Source: Blastocladiella britannica
Taxonomy: Eukaryota > Blastocladiomycota > Blastocladiomycetes > Blastocladiales > Blastocladiaceae
Direction of reading: 5' to 3'
NCBI GenBank assembly: GCA_025349905.2
Contig: MU625179.1
Coordinates: 1 to 10,019, forward strand
DNA length: 10,019 bases
The notes below the pieces were generated by a model that had not been told where the DNA came from, did not search any database, and was given only the letters and a program-made list of their open reading frames with translations. This document shows positions 1 to 7,834 of the stretch, one piece after another (within the stretch, counting starts at the first letter, position 1; each line of letters starts with the position of its first letter). The position numbers and the translations under genes are program-made.

Positions 1-1
1 G

Positions 2-451
2 GCCCGCGCCATGCACCCGAACCCGGCGGTCGCCAAGCCGGCCAAGGCCGCGTGCCAGAAGTACGCGTTCGGGAACGTGGCGTGCGACTCCCAGTGCCAG
101 CAGTGCACGGCCCAAGGGTGCATTCAGTGCAAGGACAACGAGAAGTTCGAGGTGCAGAGCGGCAAGTGTGTGGCCCGCGTGGCCGTCAGCTACGCACCGC
201 AGTACTTTGCGGTCAAGCCCAAGTACCGCGCGCTTACCGACACCGAGGTGGTGCCGGTGGTTGCTGGCAACTCGTCCGACGATGTGACGTTCAACTCGGC
301 CGCGACCACTGTCGGCGAGCTGTCGACGGATGCGCCTGCTGCTGCCGGCGCTGGTGGTGATGCTGCTGAGAAGAAGACCTCGAGCGCCGCTCGCTTTGTC
401 GCGTCGTCAGCTCTTGGCCTGGTTGCCTTCGCTGTCTCGATCATTATGTAA
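2..451 (+). CDS. Cys-rich GPI-type surface protein, 3' end (partial)
   Basis: The frame is open from the left edge, so this is the last exon, or part of it, of a longer gene; the ATG at 11 need not be the start. About 149 codons are visible, ending in TAA at 449-451. The first third holds seven Cys in a spacing (CDSQCQQC, then GCIQC, then GKC) that resembles furin-like or growth-factor-receptor-like Cys-rich modules of secreted proteins. A Ser/Ala/Thr-rich stretch with one N-glycosylation sequon (NSS) follows. The last ~20 residues are small then hydrophobic (ALGLVAFAVSIIM) with no charged tail, as in a GPI-attachment signal; the Ser/Ala residues after KKT are plausible anchor sites. I infer a cell-wall or plasma-membrane surface protein. 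The ligand and any N-terminal domain or signal peptide lie outside the window. A single-pass membrane protein is the alternative. It converges with the transcription factor gene downstream. Confidence 0.6.
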   Translation, partial: ARAMHPNPAVAKPAKAACQKYAFGNVACDSQCQQCTAQGCIQCKDNEKFEVQSGKCVARVAVSYAPQYFAVKPKYRALTDTEVVPVVAGNSSDDVTFNSAATTVGELSTDAPAAAGAGGDAAEKKTSSAARFVASSALGLVAFAVSIIM

Positions 452-730
452 CAAATATATTTTAAACTTTATTCATTAATACGTTTCAGAAATGAGCGTT
501 TCACTCAAGCAAGCGATTTCCGCGCCCTTGGAAAAAAAAAGGCTATTTCGAGATCTAATCTGCGTGGCGGCGGTAGGATAAAAGTGGAAAAAACGATTTT
601 ATATTATTGTTATGGAGGACGAGGGTGGGGATTGGTGAAGAAAAATACATGGTAGGTAGGTAATAGTAGACAGTCACACCGGGGATGGACGAGCAGCGTA
701 GTAAAAAAAAAAGAAAGTCGGAGTGTGTGA
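452..730. other. Convergent intergenic region (3' ends of two genes)
   Basis: This 279 bp gap separates the stop of the surface-protein gene (plus) from the stop of the transcription factor gene (minus), so it should hold both 3' UTRs. The plus strand just after the stop is A/T-rich (455-480), suiting cleavage and polyadenylation. On the minus strand an AATAATATAAAAT-like stretch at about 596-609 could signal the transcription factor's 3' end. Homopolymer runs lie at 531-539 (A) and about 703-712 (A). No gene is visible. Confidence 0.5.
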
Positions 731-2399
731 TCAGTGACGAGGAGCGAACCAATGAGCCGGCTGCTGCGGAGGCGGGGCATCCCCTGGCGGAGCTCCGAGC
801 CACACGTCGTCATCAACCATAGGCGTGGCCGCAGCAACAGAGCCGCCAACTACAGGGGCAGCAATGGATGAAGGAGCAAGCAGGTGCTGGAACGACGGGA
901 GCGAGCGCGACGGACGCGGTGTGGCGGGAGGCGGGAGCGGCGGGGCTGGCCCGCGCATGGGATCTTGGTCCGGGCGCACCACGGACCACAGTGGTGGCAG
1001 CGAGAGAGCGGCATCGGCACCAGCAGCAGCGGTGGCTGTTGGGAGCGGCGGGGGTGCGGCGCGTGTCGTGAGCTCGGGCATCGACATGGATGAAGACGAG
1101 CGACCGCGGGGCCGCGGCGACGGAGGGGTCCAGCTCGCCTTGTTGGTTGCTGCGCGCTGGGGCGACTGCAACGGCCAGCTGAAAGTGGGCGAGGAAATGC
1201 TTCCGGTAAACGAGCCGCTACCGCCTGCCGACGCGCTCGTCAGCGGCAACGGGCGCACAAGACGCGGAGTCGGCATCCCAGACAATGAGCGCGGATCGGG
1301 CAAGTAGGTCGGCGATGCAACTGGTGCTGCAGCAGCAGACTGGATTGGCAGCTGGTACGGGTGGTACATGCGCGGCGAGGCACGCGGCGGCATCCCATTC
1401 CCGGCTGCTGAAGCTGTCGCGACTGGCACGGCGGCGTTCAGCGTGGATCCGGGCGAAGTTGGGCGGCGGTGCGGCGGCGGTGGCCAGTCGCTGACACGCA
1501 GCGCACCCACTGGCGGCAGCGCGTAGTCGGCCTCGGCGCTCGGCGCAATCGTCGGCGCATAAGGCGACGGGAAGGGCGAGTCCACAGCGCCAACTGCACC
1601 CCCGCTAACACCAAGTACGGGCGGGCTGGGACTGTGGCTCCAGTCGCGACCACTGCTGGCGGCACTGCTGGCGGCACTGCTGCTGGCACCGCTGAACGGG
1701 CTCATCGGGCCGTCGGCCAGAGGGTACGCATAGTGCTGGTGCTGAAAAAACGCCTGCGGATGATGCTGATGCGCGTACTGATGCGTGTACTGATGTTGCT
1801 GCTGCAGCTGAAGGGGCCAGTCTTGATGGCCGTCCGCGGCTCCAGGCTGCGGGTAGTACGCTGCATCGGACGATCGCATCCCCAGAGGCACGGGCGCAGC
1901 CAAGGGGGTGGGCATGGGCACGGGCGGCGAGTGAGCGTGCGCGCGCATTGTAAAGGAACCCGTGAGCGCTGGGGGTTTTGTGGCCACAATCTCGGTGGGC
2001 GGCAATGGCGGTGCTGCTGCTGGTTGTGCGTGGTGGTGCTGGTAATGAGAGGCAGAGGTGCCGGATGCGGACAAAGTGGCGGCCGAATCATCGTACGGAG
2101 CGCCGGCCTGCTGGGACGAGTGGTCGCGTGGACGCGGGCCTGAGGGACATAATGAGCATATTAGGGCAAAATATTCATGAATAACGCGTCAAAGACAAGA
2201 AGACCGTACCTCGCTTGGTCTGCGATTGGCGGTAAATGCAATCGAGACGCTGGGCCGCGCACGGGCCACAGGGACCCTCGCCGTCGCATCGGATCTTGCG
2301 TCGCCGGCACGATTCGCACGCCGTGGTCAGGCGCTTGCGCCGACGCGGGGGTACTTGGGTCCCGGTAGCGTTGTTGGTTGTGCTGTTCAATTCTGCCAT
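731..2399 (-). CDS. Zn2Cys6 fungal-type transcription factor
   Basis: Two exons on the minus strand, 2399-2210 and 2139-731, joined across a 70 nt intron (donor GTACGG, acceptor CCCTCAG, branch-like CTAAT). The join keeps frame and gives 532 residues. The start ATG at 2399 has an A-rich context and is the first ATG of the transcript. Residues 19-23 are basic (RRRKR). A complete zinc binuclear cluster follows: C28, C31, C38, C44, C47, C54, spacing CX2CX6CX5CX2CX6C, with the basic loop RRRKIR. In this family the cluster binds two Zn ions and contacts CGG-type half-sites in the nucleus. The rest is low-complexity: a Gln/His-rich stretch at about 168-200, a Ser/Ala run at about 214-226, and many Pro/Ser segments that could activate transcription. 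I see no fungal-specific middle homology domain and no obvious coiled-coil dimerisation element, so target and dimer state are unknown. DNA-binding identity is secure; the regulon is not. Confidence 0.92.
1651..1686. repeat. 12-bp tandem repeat inside the transcription factor
   Basis: Three 12-bp units start with CACTGCTGGC or CACTGCTGCT (1651-1662, 1663-1674, 1675-1686, the last imperfect). On the coding (minus) strand they encode the Ser-Ser-Ala-Ala run. The unit length is a multiple of three, so copy-number change would keep frame. Confidence 0.8.
1767..1790. repeat. 12-bp direct repeat in the Gln/His-rich segment
   Basis: Two adjacent copies of TGATGCGYGTAC (1767-1778 and 1779-1790) are followed by a diverged third start (TGATGTTG). 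They encode alternating Gln, Tyr and His on the minus strand. Slippage here would change the low-complexity length without a frameshift. Confidence 0.75.
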
Positions 2400-2985
2400 T
2401 GTTTTTTTGTCTCGCTCTTGTTTGCAGCAACAAAAAAAAAGAATGAAGGCGGGGTTATGAGAGAAAGAAAAACGGGAAGCGAGAGCCGAAATGCGAATGT
2501 GTAGGATTTGGGGGCAGGTAGTGAGTATTGGGCGCAGGTGGTGTTGACTGTGTTGACTGCGGAGCTGGATCGGGATGCGTCCGTGCGTTGGAGCGTTACA
2601 CACGGAGTCTTTATTTTCGGCGAGGTTGGGTTGGTCTGCTTTTTTCTTTTGATGGTTCGTGTACGTGCACACACAAATTGAATGGAGGAAAATCGAAAAA
2701 GAGAAGGGATGCGAAATGCGAGACGAGGGGGAAAATGGTTGGTAGTTAAAGTATCCACGAATGCCGTTAAGTTGGGCGCGATGGCGTGCTAAAAAATTCT
2801 GGTACGAGGGCGGCGGAATAAAGAAAAATAGGCGCGCTAAGCCACGGTCTCGTCTAGCGGTATTTTGCCTTCGGAATGCCGAGATCTCGACAAAAGTTGA
2901 AAGGTACCAAGTTCGAGGTTATAAACAAATAAATTTTGCGATGGCCGAGGCAGGAGATGGGCGGGCGGCCTATATAAGATTTTCA
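2400..2985 (-). promoter_or_regulatory. Probable long ATG-free 5' leader and promoter of the Zn2Cys6 gene
   Basis: Reading the minus strand upstream from the start codon at 2399, no ATG occurs until 2986, about 586 nt, whereas the plus strand of the same stretch has about 15 ATGs. That asymmetry is what scanning translation would select in a transcribed 5' leader. The stretch is pyrimidine-rich on the minus strand, including a T-run shortly before the start. The ATG-free run ends next to a TATA element (2971-2978), which would fit a transcription start soon after it. The leader, its length and any intron inside it are inferences. Confidence 0.5.
2971..2978. promoter_or_regulatory. TATA-box-like element
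   Basis: The sequence TATATAAG, in a GC-rich context on its left, fits the TATAWAWR consensus on the plus strand. The minus strand reads TATATAGG, a weaker but still TATA-like match. It sits at the upstream edge of the ATG-free stretch before the transcription factor and also upstream of an orphan plus-strand open frame, so it could serve either direction. Confidence 0.45.
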
Positions 2986-3750
2986 TGTCACTGCCCGTCC
3001 GGGGAAGTGGAGCGGCACTGGATTGGGCTATTTTAATCTAACGCTTCTTACTTGAAGTCAAGCCAAGTGGCTCAGTATCTATCCGAGGTCGAAACAACTG
3101 GCTGCCCTTCGCTTTTTTTGTTACGAGTTTGTGCATCACAGCAGTGCCAAGACTTGGTGTCTCAGAGCGTGCTTGTGCCCGTTTCGACCAGCAATATGGG
3201 CCAGGGTATCAAGAGTTGAGGAGTTGACGAACGAAGGAATGCATTCGGTAAATGGCATCGTGGCATTATTCCCATTGGTCACCGCCAACTCAAAGGCCGA
3301 AGTTGAGGGTTTCAGTGCGGAGAAATCGTCAATGAACGTTAATTTAGATCCAAAATTGCAAATGCACACGGGTAACTCGGCCGGCCATGGTGGTCTCGGC
3401 TTATTTGGCGCTTCTTGTGACATGACTAGGCCCTTGAGGCAAATTCGTCATCCCATTTCACTCTTTATCCTTAAGCGCGCCTCACAGCTGCATGCTGTTG
3501 GTTGGCCCTCACATTGCTCTTTTATGGTAGTTAATTTGGGCAGATCCGATGAAATTGACTGGCATCCGCTCCGCTTTCGCTTTGTTCGCTTTTGTTTTCC
3601 GGTGCCACATCACACGAAAGAAAACCGGACGAGCAATATGTTTGATCCAATGCCCAAGACAGTATTTGTTTCAACCAACGACAAGGATATGGGTATCAAC
3701 AGTGAGGATTCGGGAGGACGAAGGACCTATTTCCCATTACATCTGGAACC

Positions 3751-3895
3751 GCTCGGCCATGCAACTCGTGTCGGGATTTTAGTGCTCGGCCACGGTCATG
3801 GGTGCCACACGTTTCAAAGCGGAGAAACGAAATTTAGACTCAATTTCGGTTCGCTCGGCCCCTGGCCGACTTGCTAATGGATGCGTCGCTCGGCC
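3751..3895 (+). repeat. Cluster of four GCTCGGCC octamers
   Basis: Identical octamers lie at 3751-3758, 3784-3791, 3853-3860 and 3888-3895, all in the same orientation, at start-to-start spacings of 33, 69 and 35 bp. Flanking bases are not conserved, so this is not a simple tandem array. I found only two other occurrences, both inside exons: 9152-9159, and 7211-7218 as the reverse complement. Confidence 0.6.
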
Positions 3896-3987
3896 CGAGG
3901 TGTGTGTCGGTGCGCTGACCGACCTCCCCAACATAGCACTGAAAACATTCAAGATCCAAAAGATCATTAAAAGAAAATGCGATGGGA

Positions 3988-3993
3988 TTTATT
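3988..3993 (-). terminator. Polyadenylation signal AATAAA of the RasGEF gene
   Basis: The minus strand reads AATAAA about ten bases after the RasGEF stop codon (4006-4004), in an A/T-rich context followed by T-rich sequence. This is the canonical eukaryotic poly(A) signal and implies a very short 3' UTR. Confidence 0.6.
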
Positions 3994-4003
3994 TGAAGAA
4001 AAG

Positions 4004-7000
4004 TTACTTGCGCTCGCACTCGAGGCTGAGTCGCTTGAGCTCGTCATTAGGCACGGTGCGCAACAAGAGACAGTTGGCGTACGCGGGCACAAGTTCCGGT
4101 CCAAACCCTTGTGGCGGCCGCTTGGTACGCTGGAACGCCTTGAACTGATCCACCGCCTGAGCCATGACTCGGAATTTGTGGTAGTTGAGGACCGGCAGTG
4201 CCACTTGACCCTGCCCAACAACGTCGATCCGGCACTTGCCGAGCTCGCTCGACATTTCGCGATTAAACACCAGATCCGAGAGCACAATGCCTGTGAACGG
4301 GATGCCGCTGCCGCGCTCGAGCTCGCCCGCTTGAGCAGCGCGCAGGGCCGACCAGTTCTTGAGCGGCGCCGTCAGCGTGATCAGTTCGCGCAGCTGCTTC
4401 TTTTCCACGTTCGACACCTTGGACCACGTCTTTTTCAACCGCTCCACCAGCGGGTTTTGGAGGCCGAGCGTCACGGCATTGACGGTGGAGTAGTTGCCCA
4501 GTATTTGGGAGCGCTTTTTTTTTTGTTTTCAATGCATGTGTGTCAGCCATCAATCTCCTTGTACTCAAATAATAAAAATAAACATACTACTGCCAGGCGA
4601 ATGAGCTTTTCAATCACCTTGACCCGATCGTCCATGCTGCGCTGCGAGCACACTTCTGTTGCGACCCATTGGCAGGTCTGTTTAATGGAAATGTGAGACA
4701 CCCTGGTCTAAATAAATGAACAAAAAAAAAAAAAACAAACAGCATTGAACCGATCAATCATGGCCTGAACTGGCGATCCGGGTGCACTCGAGTGGCCTGA
4801 CATGGTCGAGTGGGAAATCAGGGCCGGCCAAGGGATGGAGAGCAGCATCATCTCCTCAATGAGCAGAAACTGCTCGGCAATCACGTCCAGCTTGTACGCC
4901 AGCAGGAACGACTTGGACGTGGACATGAGCGCCACTAGAGCACTGGGGACATTGGCCACCATCGTCGAAGCTGGGGCGCCAACTACGCTTGGTGACACTC
5001 CAGGAGAAGCCACAGCGGCCACCATGGGAGACGATGCGGCACTACTGCCACCACCACTCAATCGGCGGTCACTCACGGCGTCAAAGAACCCAGACACAAA
5101 GGACTCGGAGCCGTTGCGCGAGTGCCGCTTGCGCTCTGACGATGCCAGTGCAGTGGTGGCATTGCTTACAGGCCGCCCCCCAGCCGAAATAGCCGAGTCA
5201 CGGTCGCGCAGGGACGACGCCGCCGAGCCGGTTGGGTCAACACCGCTGTCTCTCGGGTTGCTGGCCATAGCAGACCCGGCGCGAGCAAGACCGCCCGACT
5301 GCGCATTGACGTACGACAGGATCGGAAAGTACACGGGCTCAAAGTGCTTCTCGACCGACACTTGGTACACCCACGACGCGAGCGCATCGGGCACGCGCGG
5401 ATCGCCGCCGCTCTCCGTGTACATGGTCTTGTAGTGCTTGTACGCCTGGTCCTCGGTCCGAAGCAGCCGCTTGAGCGTCTTGACCAGTCGGTAGTCGCGC
5501 GCGTTGGCCCGCACTTGCGGGTCCTCGGCAATCACGTTGATGAACGAGACAATCATCAGATACCGGAGCGCGCGCGATGCAGCAAAGTCCTGCACGTAGT
5601 ATTCCGAGATCCAGTGTCGCAGCACGATAAACGTCCTGAACCGAACAAGCGCGTGGTCCTCCGAGTCGGGCTTCATCATTGCCCATCTATATTATATTTT
5701 TTATGAGTACTTGGTCGATAATACAAAAAAAAAAAAAACGGAGCACATACCGAAAACGCAGAATCAAGAGCATCCCGAGCTGGACGGGCGACATAAAGCA
5801 CCGATAGACCAGGAAAAAGTCGGTGAGGAACTTGTAATCGAGCGTGGTCGTCAGCACCTCCACCAGCTTCACTGGACAGGCAGCCATGAGCCGGCGTGTC
5901 CCATCGGTCGGGTTGATTTCCCACACGACCGAGGGCATATCGCCCAGCATCGGGCGTGTAGCCGAAGCAGCCGTGACGGCATCAAAGATGCGCGGGTTGG
6001 TCCAGAACGGGTGGCCCGATGGCGGCATCCCAAATTCGCCCGGCTCGGCTTCCAGTCCCAGTGGCGGAGAAGATGCTGTGGGCACCAAAGCGGCGGAAGT
6101 GGCAGCGGCAACCGCCTCTGCCGCAGTGCGCGCCGAGGTGGTGCGTGGTGGCGGTGTGAACCCCATACGGCGGCGGTCGGCTGACTGCGCACCGGGCGCG
6201 CCACCGTGCATGGGTGATGGCGATGGCGCGGGCCCAACCGGCGAGCCAAGCGACATCATGGTCGCATCCGGGCCAGGCTCTTGAGCGTCGTCGTCATCCA
6301 GCTCCATCACCTCGTCCTCGTCTCCATTCATTGAATCAAAGGAAGCGGGTGGTGCCTGCGTCAGGCGATAGGCCGCAAATGGGAGCCCTACCGGCGGCTC
6401 GGCATCAGTCTGGCGGCGTAATGTGGCGGGGATGGACGGAACAGGTGGTGCGTTGGCAGAAAACGTGCTCGAGCGACCGAGGCTGTCCAGTTCGGGACCA
6501 TGGTACCCAGAGTCGGAGCGTGCAATCATCTCAATTGGGACGAGGGCCGGTGCCACACCTGAGTCGCGGGTTTTCAGCGCAGAACGCAAGCCAGTTGCTG
6601 CCGCTGAGGAAGACTGCGGCGTTGGTGGCGACTGATAGTGGTGGTGATGCTGCTGCTGCTGGTGGTGGTGCGAGCCAATCATAAACGAGCGGACCGACTG
6701 GTCAGAGGACACGCGACGATGCTCAGGGTATCCGGCGATAGCGCCGTCGCCAGCAACGAGAATACCCTGCAGCTCTTGCGGATCCCGCGCACCCGAGTTG
6801 TGTCCATGGCGGTGGCCCACTGTGGGGGAAGTGGATGTCGCTGCGCCAGGCGAAGGTTCCTCTGGTTGCGAGTAGCGGCGGTCGTGCGTGCGGCCAAAGG
6901 AGCCTGCCCGTGGCCGTCCACCGACTTCACGAGACTCATACGTCATGGCAGAGTGGTCCATCGAACCGAGGCCAACGGGTCCAGCCAATAACGCTGCCGC

Positions 7001-7834
7001 CGCGGCTGCTGCGACTGACGCCTCGGGCATGCTAAAGGACGTAAACGATGCATCGTCGCGGTCGGGATACCCGCCACGCATTGTTGATGCAAGGGGCGAA
7101 GAGGTTGTCGGCATGACAGGTGCCGAGGTCGGCCCGCGCTTGGTCAGCGAGTTGGCAAAGGCAGCGAGCGCCGACGAGGCCGGCGGGGTTCCTGGGGTAG
7201 GAGACGATGTGGCCGAGCGAGAGGTGTCGACGGCGATCCCGCGTTGCTTGCTGGTGAATCCGGGAAGCTTTTGGAGCAAACTGCGCGCCCATGCCGGCTC
7301 CGATTTCTGACCAGCAGTGGATCCGGCCGCAGAAGCATGTTGTGGCGGTTGACTCGCACCTCCCGCCAGATGCGTGATGGGAGCAGGCGCAGGCGAAGCA
7401 TAAGTCCCATACTTGGCAGCCGCAGTCATGTTCACGGCGAGCAGTGTCTCTTGCGCCGATGAAGATGCACTCTCGTTCTGCCATCCGTAAATGCGCGCGA
7501 AATGATCAAACTCGCGCGCGCGGGGGATGCCCGGGGCGGCAAAGGGCGTCAGTGGGGCGTGGGTCGAGGGCGGAGAGGGTTCGGACGCAAACTGAAGTGA
7601 TCCAGCCGACGTCCGCAACAGTGGGGCAACGGTGCCACCGTTGGCATTGCTCGAACCGTGTTGACCATGATTGTTCCCGTTTGGGACAGCCAGCTGCAGC
7701 TCACGCGGCAGCAGTGGGGAAACGATTTGTTGTTGAGACTGGTTCATGGAGTGGTCGCTTGCGTACGAGGCGACGGATGCAGTCGATGCATTGGGCAGTG
7801 CAAAGAGTGGGGAGCGGTAGGACGGGTGGGCCAT
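4004..7834 (-). CDS. Ras-family guanine nucleotide exchange factor (RasGEF_N + CDC25 domain)
   Basis: Four exons on the minus strand: 7834-5751, 5686-4741, 4677-4588 and 4513-4004. The 64, 63 and 74 nt introns keep frame, giving 1209 residues. Residues 1-630 are Ser/Pro/Ala-rich and probably disordered, with a His/Gln run (~389-401) and an acidic patch (~500-515). RasGEF_N begins near 640; its core spans intron 1, where splicing restores LRFRWAMM followed by FRTFIVLRHW. A Ser-rich linker (~820-950) leads to the catalytic CDC25 domain (~950-1209), with AEQFLLIE, IPWPAL, QWVATEV, LGNYSTVNA, VERLKKTW and IPFTGIVLSDL. CDC25 domains open the nucleotide pocket of Ras-like GTPases so that GTP replaces GDP. 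The RFRW and LRHW features recall fungal Lte1-type GEFs, but I would not assign orthology; Lte1 itself carries RasGEF_N at its extreme N-terminus. The GTPase partner is unknown. The third intron's donor could be 3 nt earlier; the GTATGT site was chosen because it fits family spacing. Confidence 0.93.
6638..6670. repeat. GTG/CTG trinucleotide tract in the RasGEF
   Basis: Runs of GTG, then CTG, then GTG encode a His-Gln-His homopolymer segment (HHHQQQQHHHH) on the minus strand, around residues 389-401. It is a slippage-prone low-complexity tract in the disordered N-terminal region, outside the catalytic domain. Confidence 0.8.

Larger units (their letters stand above)
2990..4003. other. Unassigned ~1 kb intergenic segment with an orphan open frame
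   Basis: No recognisable gene lies here. By eye it is less GC-rich than the flanking exons. A plus-strand frame stays open at 3131-3877; 3131 is a GTG and the first in-frame ATG is at 3239, giving 212 residues. It has no domain I recognise and its codon choice is mixed, without the strong C/G third-position preference of the neighbours. Its right end carries four copies of GCTCGGCC. The segment lies between the promoter side of the transcription factor and the 3' end of the RasGEF, a gap much larger than the others in the window. I see no terminal repeats, tRNA, rRNA or spliceosomal snRNA signature. It may be an orphan gene, a decayed element or a non-coding RNA locus. Confidence 0.4.

Noticed and set aside
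1469..2143. 224-codon plus-strand frame opposite the transcription factor
   Set aside because: It lies antisense to a confirmed exon in GC-rich DNA, is Arg/Gly-rich as expected of a shadow frame, and matches no domain.
2397..2672. In-frame N-terminal extension of the Zn2Cys6 protein
   Set aside because: The frame is open upstream of 2399 but contains no ATG there and encodes no conserved sequence. The ATG at 2399 has a good A-rich context.
2853..2930. Possible tRNA with A-box-like TAGCGG and B-box-like GTTCGAGG
   Set aside because: The segment does not fold into a cloverleaf: no five-pair anticodon stem and no matching acceptor arm.
3000..3120. Possible pol III small RNA between the TATA element and a T-run at about 3112-3119
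   Set aside because: It has no U6, 5S, RNase P, SRP or snoRNA motifs I can recognise; the T-run and TATA alone are not enough in a genome full of homopolymers.
4802..5434. 210-codon plus-strand frame opposite RasGEF exon 2
   Set aside because: The minus strand here encodes clear RasGEF_N and linker sequence that joins in frame to the other exons; the plus frame has no recognisable domain.
7032..7484. 150-codon minus-strand frame within RasGEF exon 1
   Set aside because: It is an alternative frame of the same strand; the RasGEF frame runs continuously through it and connects to the domain-bearing exons.
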